Part shown: positions 1-5,954 of the stretch, in pieces
Numbering within the stretch: position 1 is the stretch's first letter
Layout of the letters: every line of letters starts with the position of its first letter
Notes under the pieces: generated by a model
The model's input: the letters and a program-made list of their open reading frames with translations, nothing else
Told to the model about the DNA's origin: nothing
Database searches by the model: none
Made by a program: the position numbers and the translations under genes
Origin: Bacteroidia bacterium
Lineage (GTDB): Bacteria; Bacteroidota; Bacteroidia; Bacteroidales; BM523
Direction: 5' to 3'
Assembly: GCA_016209245.1 (NCBI GenBank)
Contig: JACQWN010000087.1
Location: 1-7,957 of the forward strand
DNA: 7,957 nt

Positions 1-2
1 CG

Positions 3-1694
3 ACTAATTGCAACAAGTATTATGAATTCCTGGGATACCAGGTTTTTCAATTAAAAGATGCTACCGTATCGGTAACAGATATTCACGATCCTGAACTTGC
101 ACGTGAGGTTTTTCAATGCGATGTCAAAGATGGGGTAACTCAATTAGTTAATTTTACATGGTCGGATGCTTTGCACGCTAATGTGCCTATGGAAATGGTC
201 AATGGAAGCAATAAAGGTATTCAGCATACTCTCCGCATTACCGAAGATGTTTTTGCAACAGGAGATAAGCGTCTTATCAATAACAAATCGTACTATTTTG
301 TTGCTATCGCTTATGGATTTAATATGTTTAAAAAATATGACCAGCTTAACGGAGATAATATTGATGGACAGAAAGAACCATACAAAGCAGGCAGAAAATC
401 AGTTGCAGGTTCAATTCAATCTATTGAAGTCCGGCCACATAAATATGAACCGAGAAATAACGGGACTGTTCTGCATTGCCAATATGGTGACGGTGTAGAA
501 GTAACAAGATTGGAAGGTTTAGGGACAGGTGACAATTATCTAAAGCTTACACAAGTGACTCACGACGAAATCATGGCAGGCCCGCCATGGAAAACACAAT
601 ATCCGAAATATCAGCCAAAATATGGCCCGGTAAATATTAAAATTGTTGACCCCCTGAATGTTGTTGAAGATGAATTTATTATCAGATTTGATACTACTGA
701 AAATAATATGATTTTCACAAATGGATTTATCAAGAAAGGTAAATGGTGCATTTATAAGGCCAGTGAAGAAGCTCAAATTGTAAGGGATTCGACCGGCGAT
801 ATTATTACATTTCCTTCTTCAACTATTTGGTCCGACAGCACTTTTTTGTTCAATAACGAGCAGCTTATTCTGGAATATGGTTTTACGATTAAATTTGTTC
901 AGGTTGATATTCCTATGAAAAAATCATATTTAGATACGATTAGAGATGCAAAGCCAGTGAATGATTATATTGAAAATAACGGATTTATCGGGGCGAATTT
1001 TTATTTTTCCGATTCATCAAATTACTGGTTATTTAGTCTTCCCGATGATGATGATTGCAGCGCTTTTGACTGGATCAGGGCTGGAACAACAAAAGACGAC
1101 AATGAACCAAAGTGTAATGATTATCCTATGACAGTAATGGATGTTAGTGGTTATCCGGATGAATTCGAAATATATGAAGATATACTTAGTGGAATGTGGG
1201 GACCTTTTGTGCTCTGTTCTAAAGATTATTATGGACACAGCCATCAATTTTATGGAATAGGTTATAGTGATGCAATCTCCGGTATTTTTTCTGATTTTAC
1301 TAAGTACAGGATACCGGGTGTAGATATTTATATAACAAAGGACAGAAACAAATGGACAAGATGTCCGGTAATTGAGATGTGCGAAAACGATACAACTGAT
1401 GCACCAGACGATCATAAAGAAATACCCGGACCAAGCCAGGGTAACACGTATAAATTCGCTATGCGCCGTGCCCCATCAATTGACAAAGACGGCAATTTTG
1501 CCGATACCACACAACCCGGCAATCTTAGTAATACCGAAGCTCCAAATTATATATTTTCAAGAGGCATGGGCTGGTTTCCCGGATATGCAATTGATGTAGA
1601 AACTGGTCACCGGCTTAATATGGCATGTTATGGAATCCTACACAAAATATTATTGATGGACTTGGAAATATTATCTTGGGCGGAAAGCATGTAA
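3..1694 (+). CDS. Large secreted T9SS-type protein, C-terminal region part 1 (5' partial, frame-broken at 3' end)
   Basis: The reading frame is open from the left edge (codons start at base 3) and gives 563 residues, so the true start lies outside the window. Recognisable stretches are YEFLGYQVFQLKDATVSV, RITEDVFATGDKRLINNKSYYFVAIAY and DGQKEPYKAGRK, which I recall from very large, poorly characterised secreted proteins of Bacteroidota that end in a T9SS-like domain. No enzyme motif is visible; a cell-surface or secreted role is inferred. The conserved protein runs to about base 1625 (GWFPGYAIDVETGHRLNMA); the last 23 or so residues to the stop at 1694 look like out-of-frame sequence. The homologous continuation (LWNPT, then GGKHVIYIFG) is in the next frame, described in the following entry. 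The two entries are therefore best read as one gene with a frameshift. A TTG or ATG start near 171-190 is possible by codon but is contradicted by good coding sequence upstream. Confidence 0.85.
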   Translation, partial: TNCNKYYEFLGYQVFQLKDATVSVTDIHDPELAREVFQCDVKDGVTQLVNFTWSDALHANVPMEMVNGSNKGIQHTLRITEDVFATGDKRLINNKSYYFVAIAYGFNMFKKYDQLNGDNIDGQKEPYKAGRKSVAGSIQSIEVRPHKYEPRNNGTVLHCQYGDGVEVTRLEGLGTGDNYLKLTQVTHDEIMAGPPWKTQYPKYQPKYGPVNIKIVDPLNVVEDEFIIRFDTTENNMIFTNGFIKKGKWCIYKASEEAQIVRDSTGDIITFPSSTIWSDSTFLFNNEQLILEYGFTIKFVQVDIPMKKSYLDTIRDAKPVNDYIENNGFIGANFYFSDSSNYWLFSLPDDDDCSAFDWIRAGTTKDDNEPKCNDYPMTVMDVSGYPDEFEIYEDILSGMWGPFVLCSKDYYGHSHQFYGIGYSDAISGIFSDFTKYRIPGVDIYITKDRNKWTRCPVIEMCENDTTDAPDDHKEIPGPSQGNTYKFAMRRAPSIDKDGNFADTTQPGNLSNTEAPNYIFSRGMGWFPGYAIDVETGHRLNMACYGILHKILLMDLEILSWAESM

Positions 1695-2431
1695 TTTATA
1701 TTTTCGGACATAATTTTGATACAATAAATAATTCAAATAAAAAAAAATATATGCCGGCTTATGATGCCGGATTATATATGGCCGATATGCTGAACGATAC
1801 TACAACATTAAATTATGGCGCCTCTAATTTATCTTATGCAAACAGAAAAAAATATAACTGGCTAAATGCTGTTTGGGTATCAATACCAATTAATAACAGC
1901 ACTGCCGATTTATCTGATTATGATAATATTCCCTGTGATGTAAGAATTGAGATTCGTATCGCAAACCCATACTGGCAAGGAAAATACGAATATGCAGTTC
2001 AGCCCGATACAATCGGTAATATTATTTATCCGCAAAATAATAATCTTCCAATGTTTAAATTTGGCACGGCAGGCCTGGCGCCTGAGACAAATGTTCAGGA
2101 TGTTGCAGAGAATGCACTGGATTTAATACGCATTGTACCTAATCCATATTACGGGCATAATGCTTACGAATTAAGCCAGTTGGATTATATGGTAAAATTC
2201 ACTAATTTGCCTGAAAGATGCGATATTTCAATATATACTGTGAATGGAACACTTGTCAGACGTTATATTAAAGATAACGAGCTGAGTTACCAGGACTGGA
2301 ATCTAAAAAATGAACATGGAATATTAATATCAAGCGGTGTTTACATAATCCATATTAATGCACCGGGTATCGGTGAAAAAGTTTTAAAATGGATTGGCTC
2401 ATTGAGGCCGATGGATATGACTAATTTTTAA
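1625..2431 (+). CDS. Large secreted T9SS-type protein, C-terminal region part 2, with FlgD/T9SS-sorting-like end
   Basis: This 268-residue frame continues the protein of the preceding entry after a frame break. It opens with MLWNPT and GGKHVIYIFGHNFD, which in relatives follow the GHRLNMA segment after a short linker that is missing here. The ATG at 1625 has no ribosome binding site and is probably not a natural start. The last 100 residues (about 165-268) hold LIRIVPNPYYGHNAYE, SIYTVNGTLVRRY, QDWNLKN, GILISSGVYIIHINAPG and GEKVLKWIG. This is the beta-sandwich fold of FlgD-like Ig and type A T9SS sorting domains, expected to direct export across the outer membrane and surface attachment. The last residues (RPMDMTNF) differ from the common basic tail of T9SS signals, so use of the sorting machinery is inferred. 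A run of nine A's (1739-1747) lies inside the frame but does not explain the break, since the upstream frame already ends at 1694. Confidence 0.8.
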   Translation: MLWNPTQNIIDGLGNIILGGKHVIYIFGHNFDTINNSNKKKYMPAYDAGLYMADMLNDTTTLNYGASNLSYANRKKYNWLNAVWVSIPINNSTADLSDYDNIPCDVRIEIRIANPYWQGKYEYAVQPDTIGNIIYPQNNNLPMFKFGTAGLAPETNVQDVAENALDLIRIVPNPYYGHNAYELSQLDYMVKFTNLPERCDISIYTVNGTLVRRYIKDNELSYQDWNLKNEHGILISSGVYIIHINAPGIGEKVLKWIGSLRPMDMTNF

Positions 2432-2438
2432 TGGTATC

Positions 2439-2500
2439 TAATAGAGGATTTAATTGTAGGGATGAACAGCAGTTCATCCCTACAATTAAATCCTCTATTA
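2439..2500. repeat. Perfect 29-base inverted repeat with 4-base loop (REP/MITE-like palindrome)
   Basis: Bases 2439-2467 are the exact reverse complement of 2472-2500, separated by the loop AGCA. The inner part of the stem is GTAGGGATGAAC / GTTCATCCCTAC, and the outer part is AT-rich with ends TAATAGAGG / CCTCTATTA. It fills most of the 94 bases between the T9SS-type cargo gene and the PorV-like gene. In RNA it would form a very stable hairpin that could act as a terminator or as protection of the upstream mRNA end; no U-run follows directly. The perfect arms and the GTAGGG...CCCTAC core resemble mobile palindromic repeats found in many copies in environmental bacteria, but only one copy is present here. 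Confidence 0.93.
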
Positions 2501-2525
2501 AAATAAATTTTAAATATTTTGTAGT

Positions 2526-3635
2526 ATGAAAAAAATATTATTAAATTTAATTGGATTTTTGGTAATTATTTTATTTGTTGGCTTTAATGCAAATGCAGGT
2601 AATGTACAACGATCGGGGCAAGCCGGTGCAGGAGAGCTGCTGATTAATCCTTGGGCAAGGAGCTCCGGTTGGGGAGAGGCGAATTCGGCATGTATAAAGG
2701 GTTTGGAAGCGTTACATTTGAATGTTGCAGGAACTGCTTTTACTCGCAAAACAGAATTAATATTTTCACATTCTCAATGGTTGACAGGCAGTGGTATTGG
2801 AATATATTCATTTGGCTTATGTCAGAAAGCAGGTGAAGCCGGTGTGATTTCCCTGGCGGTTATGGCAATGGATTTCGGTAAAATTGAAATGACTACCGTT
2901 GAATCGCCTGAAGGAGGTCTCGGCACTTTTCATCCCCAATATACTGTCATTTCTGCCGCATTTGCCAAAGAATTTTCAAACAGTATTTATGGCGGCGCTA
3001 CATTTAAAATAATTAACGAAGGCATTTCCGATATGAAAGCCACCGGAGTCGCTCTCGATGCGGGTATTCAATATGTCACAGGTTTCGGAAAAGATAAAGC
3101 AGGTAATAAAATCCGGGATAATCTTAGATTCGGTATCTCCATGAAAAATGTCGGGCCTGAAAGGAAATACAGCGGCGATGGTTTAACCTTCAGAGCTGAA
3201 ACACCATCAAATGTTGTTATGACAAATGAATACCGTTCAGCAAAATTTGAGCTTCCCTCTTTAATTAAAATTGGCTTTTCGTATGATTTAAAGCTCGCCC
3301 AAAAGGTTGACTCGGTAAGTAAAAAATCAAGAAGCGACCATCGTTTAACCATTGCCGGTAACTTTACTTCCAATTCATTTGCCCGCGATCAGTTTCATAT
3401 CGGCCTGGAATATTGTTTCAGGGAATTAGCGATGCTCCGCGCTGGTTATGTTTATGAAGACGGAATATTTGGAAGCGATACGAGAAAAACTGTTTTTACC
3501 GGTCCTACGGCAGGTATCTCTGTTGAAATCCCACTGAACAGGGAATCCGGCTCTACTTTTTCTATTGATTACTCTTACAGAGCTACAAATCCTTTTGCAG
3601 GAATTCATACAATAGGTGCGAGGGTTGCGTTATAA
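2526..3635 (+). CDS. PorV/PorQ-family outer-membrane beta-barrel protein
   Basis: The 369-residue protein starts with a clear signal peptide (KK, hydrophobic stretch 8-20, cleavage after ANA at 24). The mature part begins with GQAGAGELLINPWARSSGWG and continues with GLEALHLNVAGTAFTRKTEL, followed by alternating beta-strand sequence. It ends with FSIDYSYRATNPFAGIHTIGARVAL, a typical end of the Bacteroidota PorV/PorQ family. PorV (LptO) is an outer-membrane barrel of the FadL type that carries T9SS cargo from the translocon to the surface-attachment complex; whether this paralogue does so is inferred. It lies 94 bases downstream of a T9SS-type cargo gene on the same strand, the arrangement often seen for such pairs. 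The length looks complete. The start ATG has TTTTGTAG just before it and no Shine-Dalgarno sequence. The stop is two bases before the stop of the convergent lipoprotein gene. Confidence 0.85.
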   Translation: MKKILLNLIGFLVIILFVGFNANAGNVQRSGQAGAGELLINPWARSSGWGEANSACIKGLEALHLNVAGTAFTRKTELIFSHSQWLTGSGIGIYSFGLCQKAGEAGVISLAVMAMDFGKIEMTTVESPEGGLGTFHPQYTVISAAFAKEFSNSIYGGATFKIINEGISDMKATGVALDAGIQYVTGFGKDKAGNKIRDNLRFGISMKNVGPERKYSGDGLTFRAETPSNVVMTNEYRSAKFELPSLIKIGFSYDLKLAQKVDSVSKKSRSDHRLTIAGNFTSNSFARDQFHIGLEYCFRELAMLRAGYVYEDGIFGSDTRKTVFTGPTAGISVEIPLNRESGSTFSIDYSYRATNPFAGIHTIGARVAL

Positions 3636-3637
3636 AA

Positions 3638-4477
3638 TCAGCTTCTTAGCTGAATTGTAAATTCCCTATCGCCGATTGTGACAGTGGCATCATTGTCGCA
3701 GGTTCCGTCGCCATAATCAACAACTCTTGTTTTCAACTCATCAGGCACGATTTCGACTTTTCCTTTGACAATCCAGCGACAATCTAATTCAATACGAAGG
3801 GCTTCAGTAATAGTTACTGTAAATGAACGCCCTTCCCTGTTAACCCCGCTTGCACTGCCGGTTATCGAATAAACATCATCGAGGATAACATATTGAGTGT
3901 TTCCACCCTCTATCCATTCCCTTATTCTTGTCGAATTCCATGTTATCTCTTTATTATCAGGAGTGGTAATCTTTGCATTTGAAACCGTTACGGTATAGCT
4001 CAGGTTATTATTACTGTTCCGCCCATTATTTGTTATTGTTTTTGTTCCTTCAACTTTATAATCATCAATATAAAAATCCTGCGGTGTAACGGTTATTACA
4101 GTTCCTTGAGAGCGGTATCTGCCCGTCATTGTATAAACAATTTTACCCTTTCGTTCCCTGCCATCAGTGCCGGTACAATATGATGTTCCAAAGTCAATAG
4201 TTACTGTCTTTGGGAAAGTTGTATCAGGCCAAGCAGGTGTAACCGTAACTGTAGCGCAGTTACCAAATGTATATTCGTTAAGCAGCTTTGTGGTGTTCTC
4301 CTGAGAGGTTTCTTCAACACTCTGATAAATGTCATCGAATAAATTCTCGACCGCTGTATTATCGGATGCTGTGGTAGTATCCTTGTTGTTTAATCTTGAT
4401 TTTCTGCAGGAACTGGTCAAGAGCAAACTTCCTGCAAGAATCAATGCAAGTGCAATAAGAAATATTGAATTTTTCAT
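3638..4477 (-). CDS. Hypothetical Bacteroidota lipoprotein
   Basis: The 279-residue product has a lipoprotein signal: KN, hydrophobic residues 5-20, then LTSSC with the lipidated cysteine at 24. The residues after Cys24 are RKSR, not the acidic export signal known for surface lipoproteins of some Bacteroidota, so a periplasm-facing location is possible. The mature protein is predicted to be mostly beta, with a low-complexity Thr/Asp/Asn-rich linker (about 33-42), a short helical part (43-67), and then repeated beta strands. Four further cysteines (74, 101, 233, 260) could form two disulfides. Motifs such as CTGTDGRERKGKI (101-113), VEGTKTITN and VDYGDGTCDNDATV near the C-terminus match a widespread family of uncharacterised lipoproteins that I recognise only by look. 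Function is unknown. It is convergent with the PorV-like gene and downstream of folA, with its own 133-base leader, so it is probably transcribed separately. Confidence 0.75.
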   Translation of the reverse strand: MKNSIFLIALALILAGSLLLTSSCRKSRLNNKDTTTASDNTAVENLFDDIYQSVEETSQENTTKLLNEYTFGNCATVTVTPAWPDTTFPKTVTIDFGTSYCTGTDGRERKGKIVYTMTGRYRSQGTVITVTPQDFYIDDYKVEGTKTITNNGRNSNNNLSYTVTVSNAKITTPDNKEITWNSTRIREWIEGGNTQYVILDDVYSITGSASGVNREGRSFTVTITEALRIELDCRWIVKGKVEIVPDELKTRVVDYGDGTCDNDATVTIGDREFTIQLRS

Positions 4478-4538
4478 AGTTGTAAAATTTAGTTAATAAT
4501 TAGTTGAAAATAAGATTAGTATTAATATTCAGAAATAA

Positions 4539-4569
4539 ATTATATACATTTATAATATATACACACAAA
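4539..4569 (-). promoter_or_regulatory. Possible Bacteroidota-type promoter of the lipoprotein gene
   Basis: Read on the minus strand, TTTG (4569-4566) is followed after 19 bases by TATATAAT (4546-4539). The spacing fits the Bacteroidota sigma-A pattern (TTTG, about 19-21 bases, TAnnTTTG), but the -7 element matches only its TA and central T. The surrounding 133 bases between folA and the lipoprotein gene are extremely AT-rich, so chance matches are likely. It would give a leader of roughly 55-60 bases. Confidence 0.2.
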
Positions 4570-4610
4570 ACTAGTTTCACCATGTAGTAAAAATATAAAT
4601 TCTTTGATTA

Positions 4611-5111
4611 TTATGGGATAATTCTTTTGTAAAACAAAAAAGAATAATCAAAAGGAATATTTTGACTTTTATTTATATCTTGCCTCTCCATCAATTTCCA
4701 TTCAGAATAATTGATTCCAGGGAAAAAAGTATCGGCTTCAAAAATATGATGCAATTGAGTGATATATAATTTATCGGTATACGGTAAGAACTGTTTGTAA
4801 ACCATACCGCCACCGATGATGAAATTCTCTTTATTTTCATCGGCAAGAGCGAAAACATCCTGAATTGAATAAGCAGAAATACAGCCGGTAAATATTTCGC
4901 CTGGGATATCAGTTATTACAATATTTCTTCGTTCAGGAAGTGGCTTGACCGGTAAAGATTCAAAAGTTTTTTTCCCCATAATAACAGTATGTTCTTTGGT
5001 GAGCTTTTTAAATCTTTTCAGATCATCGGGAATGTGGAATAGTAGCCGGTTATCTTTTCCAATACCATTATTCTCGCTTATTGCTACAATAATAGAAAAT
5101 TTTTTTATCAT
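4611..5111 (-). CDS. folA: Dihydrofolate reductase
   Basis: The enzyme reduces dihydrofolate to tetrahydrofolate with NADPH in the cytoplasm, restoring the folate oxidised by thymidylate synthase. The 166-residue length is normal for the bacterial family. Visible motifs are the Met20-loop region AISENNGIGKDNRLLFHIP (10-28), the catalytic acid Asp30 in PDDLKRFKKLT (equivalent to E. coli Asp27), the NADPH-binding VIMGKKTFESL (43-53), PLPERRNIVIT (57-67), the glycine-rich IIGGGMVYKQFLP (98-110), and LYITQLHHIFEADTFFP near the C-terminus. All expected key residues seem present, so the enzyme looks intact. The ATG at 5111 gives the canonical N-terminus IKKFSIIVAIS. It lies 49 bases downstream of the PIN toxin gene, with thyA just beyond the toxin-antitoxin module; it may share a transcript with them or use a weak promoter near 5131-5138 (TTTATTTG on the minus strand). 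Confidence 0.96.
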   Translation of the reverse strand: MIKKFSIIVAISENNGIGKDNRLLFHIPDDLKRFKKLTKEHTVIMGKKTFESLPVKPLPERRNIVITDIPGEIFTGCISAYSIQDVFALADENKENFIIGGGMVYKQFLPYTDKLYITQLHHIFEADTFFPGINYSEWKLMERQDINKSQNIPFDYSFLFYKRIIP

Positions 5112-5138
5112 ATTTTAATATTAATAATGCCAAATAAA

Positions 5139-5153
5139 AGTTGTGCAACAACT
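5139..5153. promoter_or_regulatory. Short inverted repeat between the PIN toxin gene and folA
   Basis: AGTTGT and ACAACT are exact reverse complements around a 3-base centre (GCA), 28 bases upstream of the folA start codon. On the minus strand it lies directly upstream of TTTATTTG (5138-5131), a one-mismatch match to the TAnnTTTG -7 element. It could be an operator within a folA promoter, or a weak hairpin at the end of the toxin transcript. The arms are short, so chance is also possible. Confidence 0.25.
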
Positions 5154-5160
5154 ACCGTTG

Positions 5161-5598
5161 TTAAGCTTTCGTGCCCATTTTCGCAAGAATATTTTCAAAC
5201 TCACTATAGGTAATGATTTTTGTCTGCTTATAGTGTTTTAAAATAATCAGATCAGAATCTCCAGTTACTAAATAATCTGCTTTACCTGATTCTGAAAGTC
5301 CAAGTAAAAAATTATCTTTCGGATCTCTGCAAATATCTGGTTCATTCTTAATAATAACAAATTCTCCTATTAATTGGATAAAATCTATTAGGTCACTAAC
5401 ATCAGAGGGATTGAAATACTTCTGTAATTTTGGTTTTTTAGTTACCAAATCTATTTCTTTGATAGTAGGTTCTGAAAATAATAATCTAACTCTTAAATTA
5501 ATTATTTGCTCTTTAAGGGTCTTTAATTTTTTCCCAATGAGAAAACTAATGAATAAATTAGTGTCTATAATAACTCTATTTTCCTTTTCTATTGACAT
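5161..5598 (-). CDS. PIN-domain toxin (putative RNase) of a type II toxin-antitoxin module
   Basis: The 145-residue protein is a complete PIN-domain protein of the COG1569-like putative toxin group. The metal-binding acids are visible in order: Asp12 in RVIIDTNLFISFL, Glu48 in SEPTIKEI, Asp91 and Asp94 in CRDPKDNFLL, and Asp113/Asp115 in DYLVTGDSDLI. PIN toxins of this kind cut RNA with Mg2+ or Mn2+; the actual target is not predictable here. The ATG at 5598 lies inside the antitoxin gene, so the two genes overlap by 23 bases in different frames, which points to translational coupling with the antitoxin made first. The catalytic set appears complete, so the toxin is probably active. The module sits between thyA and folA on the same strand. 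Confidence 0.9.
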   Translation of the reverse strand: MSIEKENRVIIDTNLFISFLIGKKLKTLKEQIINLRVRLLFSEPTIKEIDLVTKKPKLQKYFNPSDVSDLIDFIQLIGEFVIIKNEPDICRDPKDNFLLGLSESGKADYLVTGDSDLIILKHYKQTKIITYSEFENILAKMGTKA

Positions 5599-5812
5599 AT
5601 AATTCGCTTCTAACTTTCTCTACTTCTTCCGTTATAGTATCTAATGATAGTTCATCTGTTTTAAAAGAATTTAAAAGCCTTGATAATCTTGTGTCAATAG
5701 TTTCTTTTGCCAATTCTTGACTTAATCTAACTTTTTCCCTTATTGGTAATTGTTTAATTAAGTCAAGTAGTTGGTCATATGATAATGATATTTGCAATGT
5801 TCCTATATTCAT
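5576..5812 (-). CDS. Antitoxin partner of the PIN-domain toxin
   Basis: The 78-residue product is small and mostly helical: a short beta-like start (TLQISLSY), then YDQLLDLIKQLPIREKVRLS, then a helical middle and a charged C-terminus (EEVEKVRSELYVNRKGK). The LIKQLP..EKV..SQEL pattern is common in Bacteroidota antitoxins placed before PIN toxins. The N-terminal half would serve for dimerisation or DNA binding and the C-terminal half for capping the toxin; this is inferred from position and size. It overlaps the toxin start by 23 bases. The only upstream signal is TATATTTG at 5835-5828, with a leader of about 10 bases, so the module probably has its own autoregulated promoter. No Shine-Dalgarno sequence is seen. 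Confidence 0.82.
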   Translation of the reverse strand: MNIGTLQISLSYDQLLDLIKQLPIREKVRLSQELAKETIDTRLSRLLNSFKTDELSLDTITEEVEKVRSELYVNRKGK

Positions 5813-5827
5813 AATAATAATTTTTTA

Positions 5828-5835
5828 CAAATATA
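5828..5835 (-). promoter_or_regulatory. -7 element (TATATTTG) before the PIN antitoxin gene
   Basis: On the minus strand the bases read TATATTTG, an exact match to the Bacteroidota TAnnTTTG -7 consensus, ending 15 bases before the antitoxin ATG. No TTTG or TTG is found at the usual -33 distance, so the promoter call rests on one element only. The 142-base gap to thyA (5813-5954) otherwise contains AT-rich sequence with no further recognised feature. Confidence 0.4.
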
Positions 5836-5954
5836 ATAATTATTTTGAAATTCATATCGGGCATGAAGTAATAGTAGTCTGTCCAAAAACTTATCAAAGA
5901 TAAAAAAATCAAGTCAAAATAAAATGGTATATTGGTATTCTTTTCTGAACCAGC

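Noticed and set aside
166..498. Plus-strand 110-codon frame near the left edge
   Set aside because: It overlaps the continuous coding sequence of the T9SS-type gene in another frame and has no recognisable content.
1029..1415. Long antisense open frame (minus strand) inside the T9SS-type gene
   Set aside because: It is opposite well conserved coding sequence, and its product rich in Ile/Cys/Tyr has no recognisable domain; a shadow frame.
1739..1747. Run of nine A's as cause of the frame break or as a phase-variation tract
   Set aside because: The upstream frame already stops at 1694 and the protein-like sequence is in frame 2 from about 1628, so the switch occurs before the run.
3068..3373. 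Antisense open frame of about 100 codons inside the PorV-like gene
   Set aside because: The plus strand here encodes recognisable PorV/PorQ-family beta-barrel sequence; the antisense product shows no family features.
3638..3653. Small hairpin TCAGCT-TCTT-AGCTGA at the convergent ends of the PorV-like and lipoprotein genes, a possible bidirectional terminator
   Set aside because: The stem is only six base pairs, lies within the lipoprotein coding end, and no clear U-run follows on either strand.
5813..5954. Possible insertion-sequence remnant in the thyA-antitoxin gap (motif near GTCTGTCCAAAAAC)
   Set aside because: No paired terminal repeat, target duplication or transposase fragment is visible.
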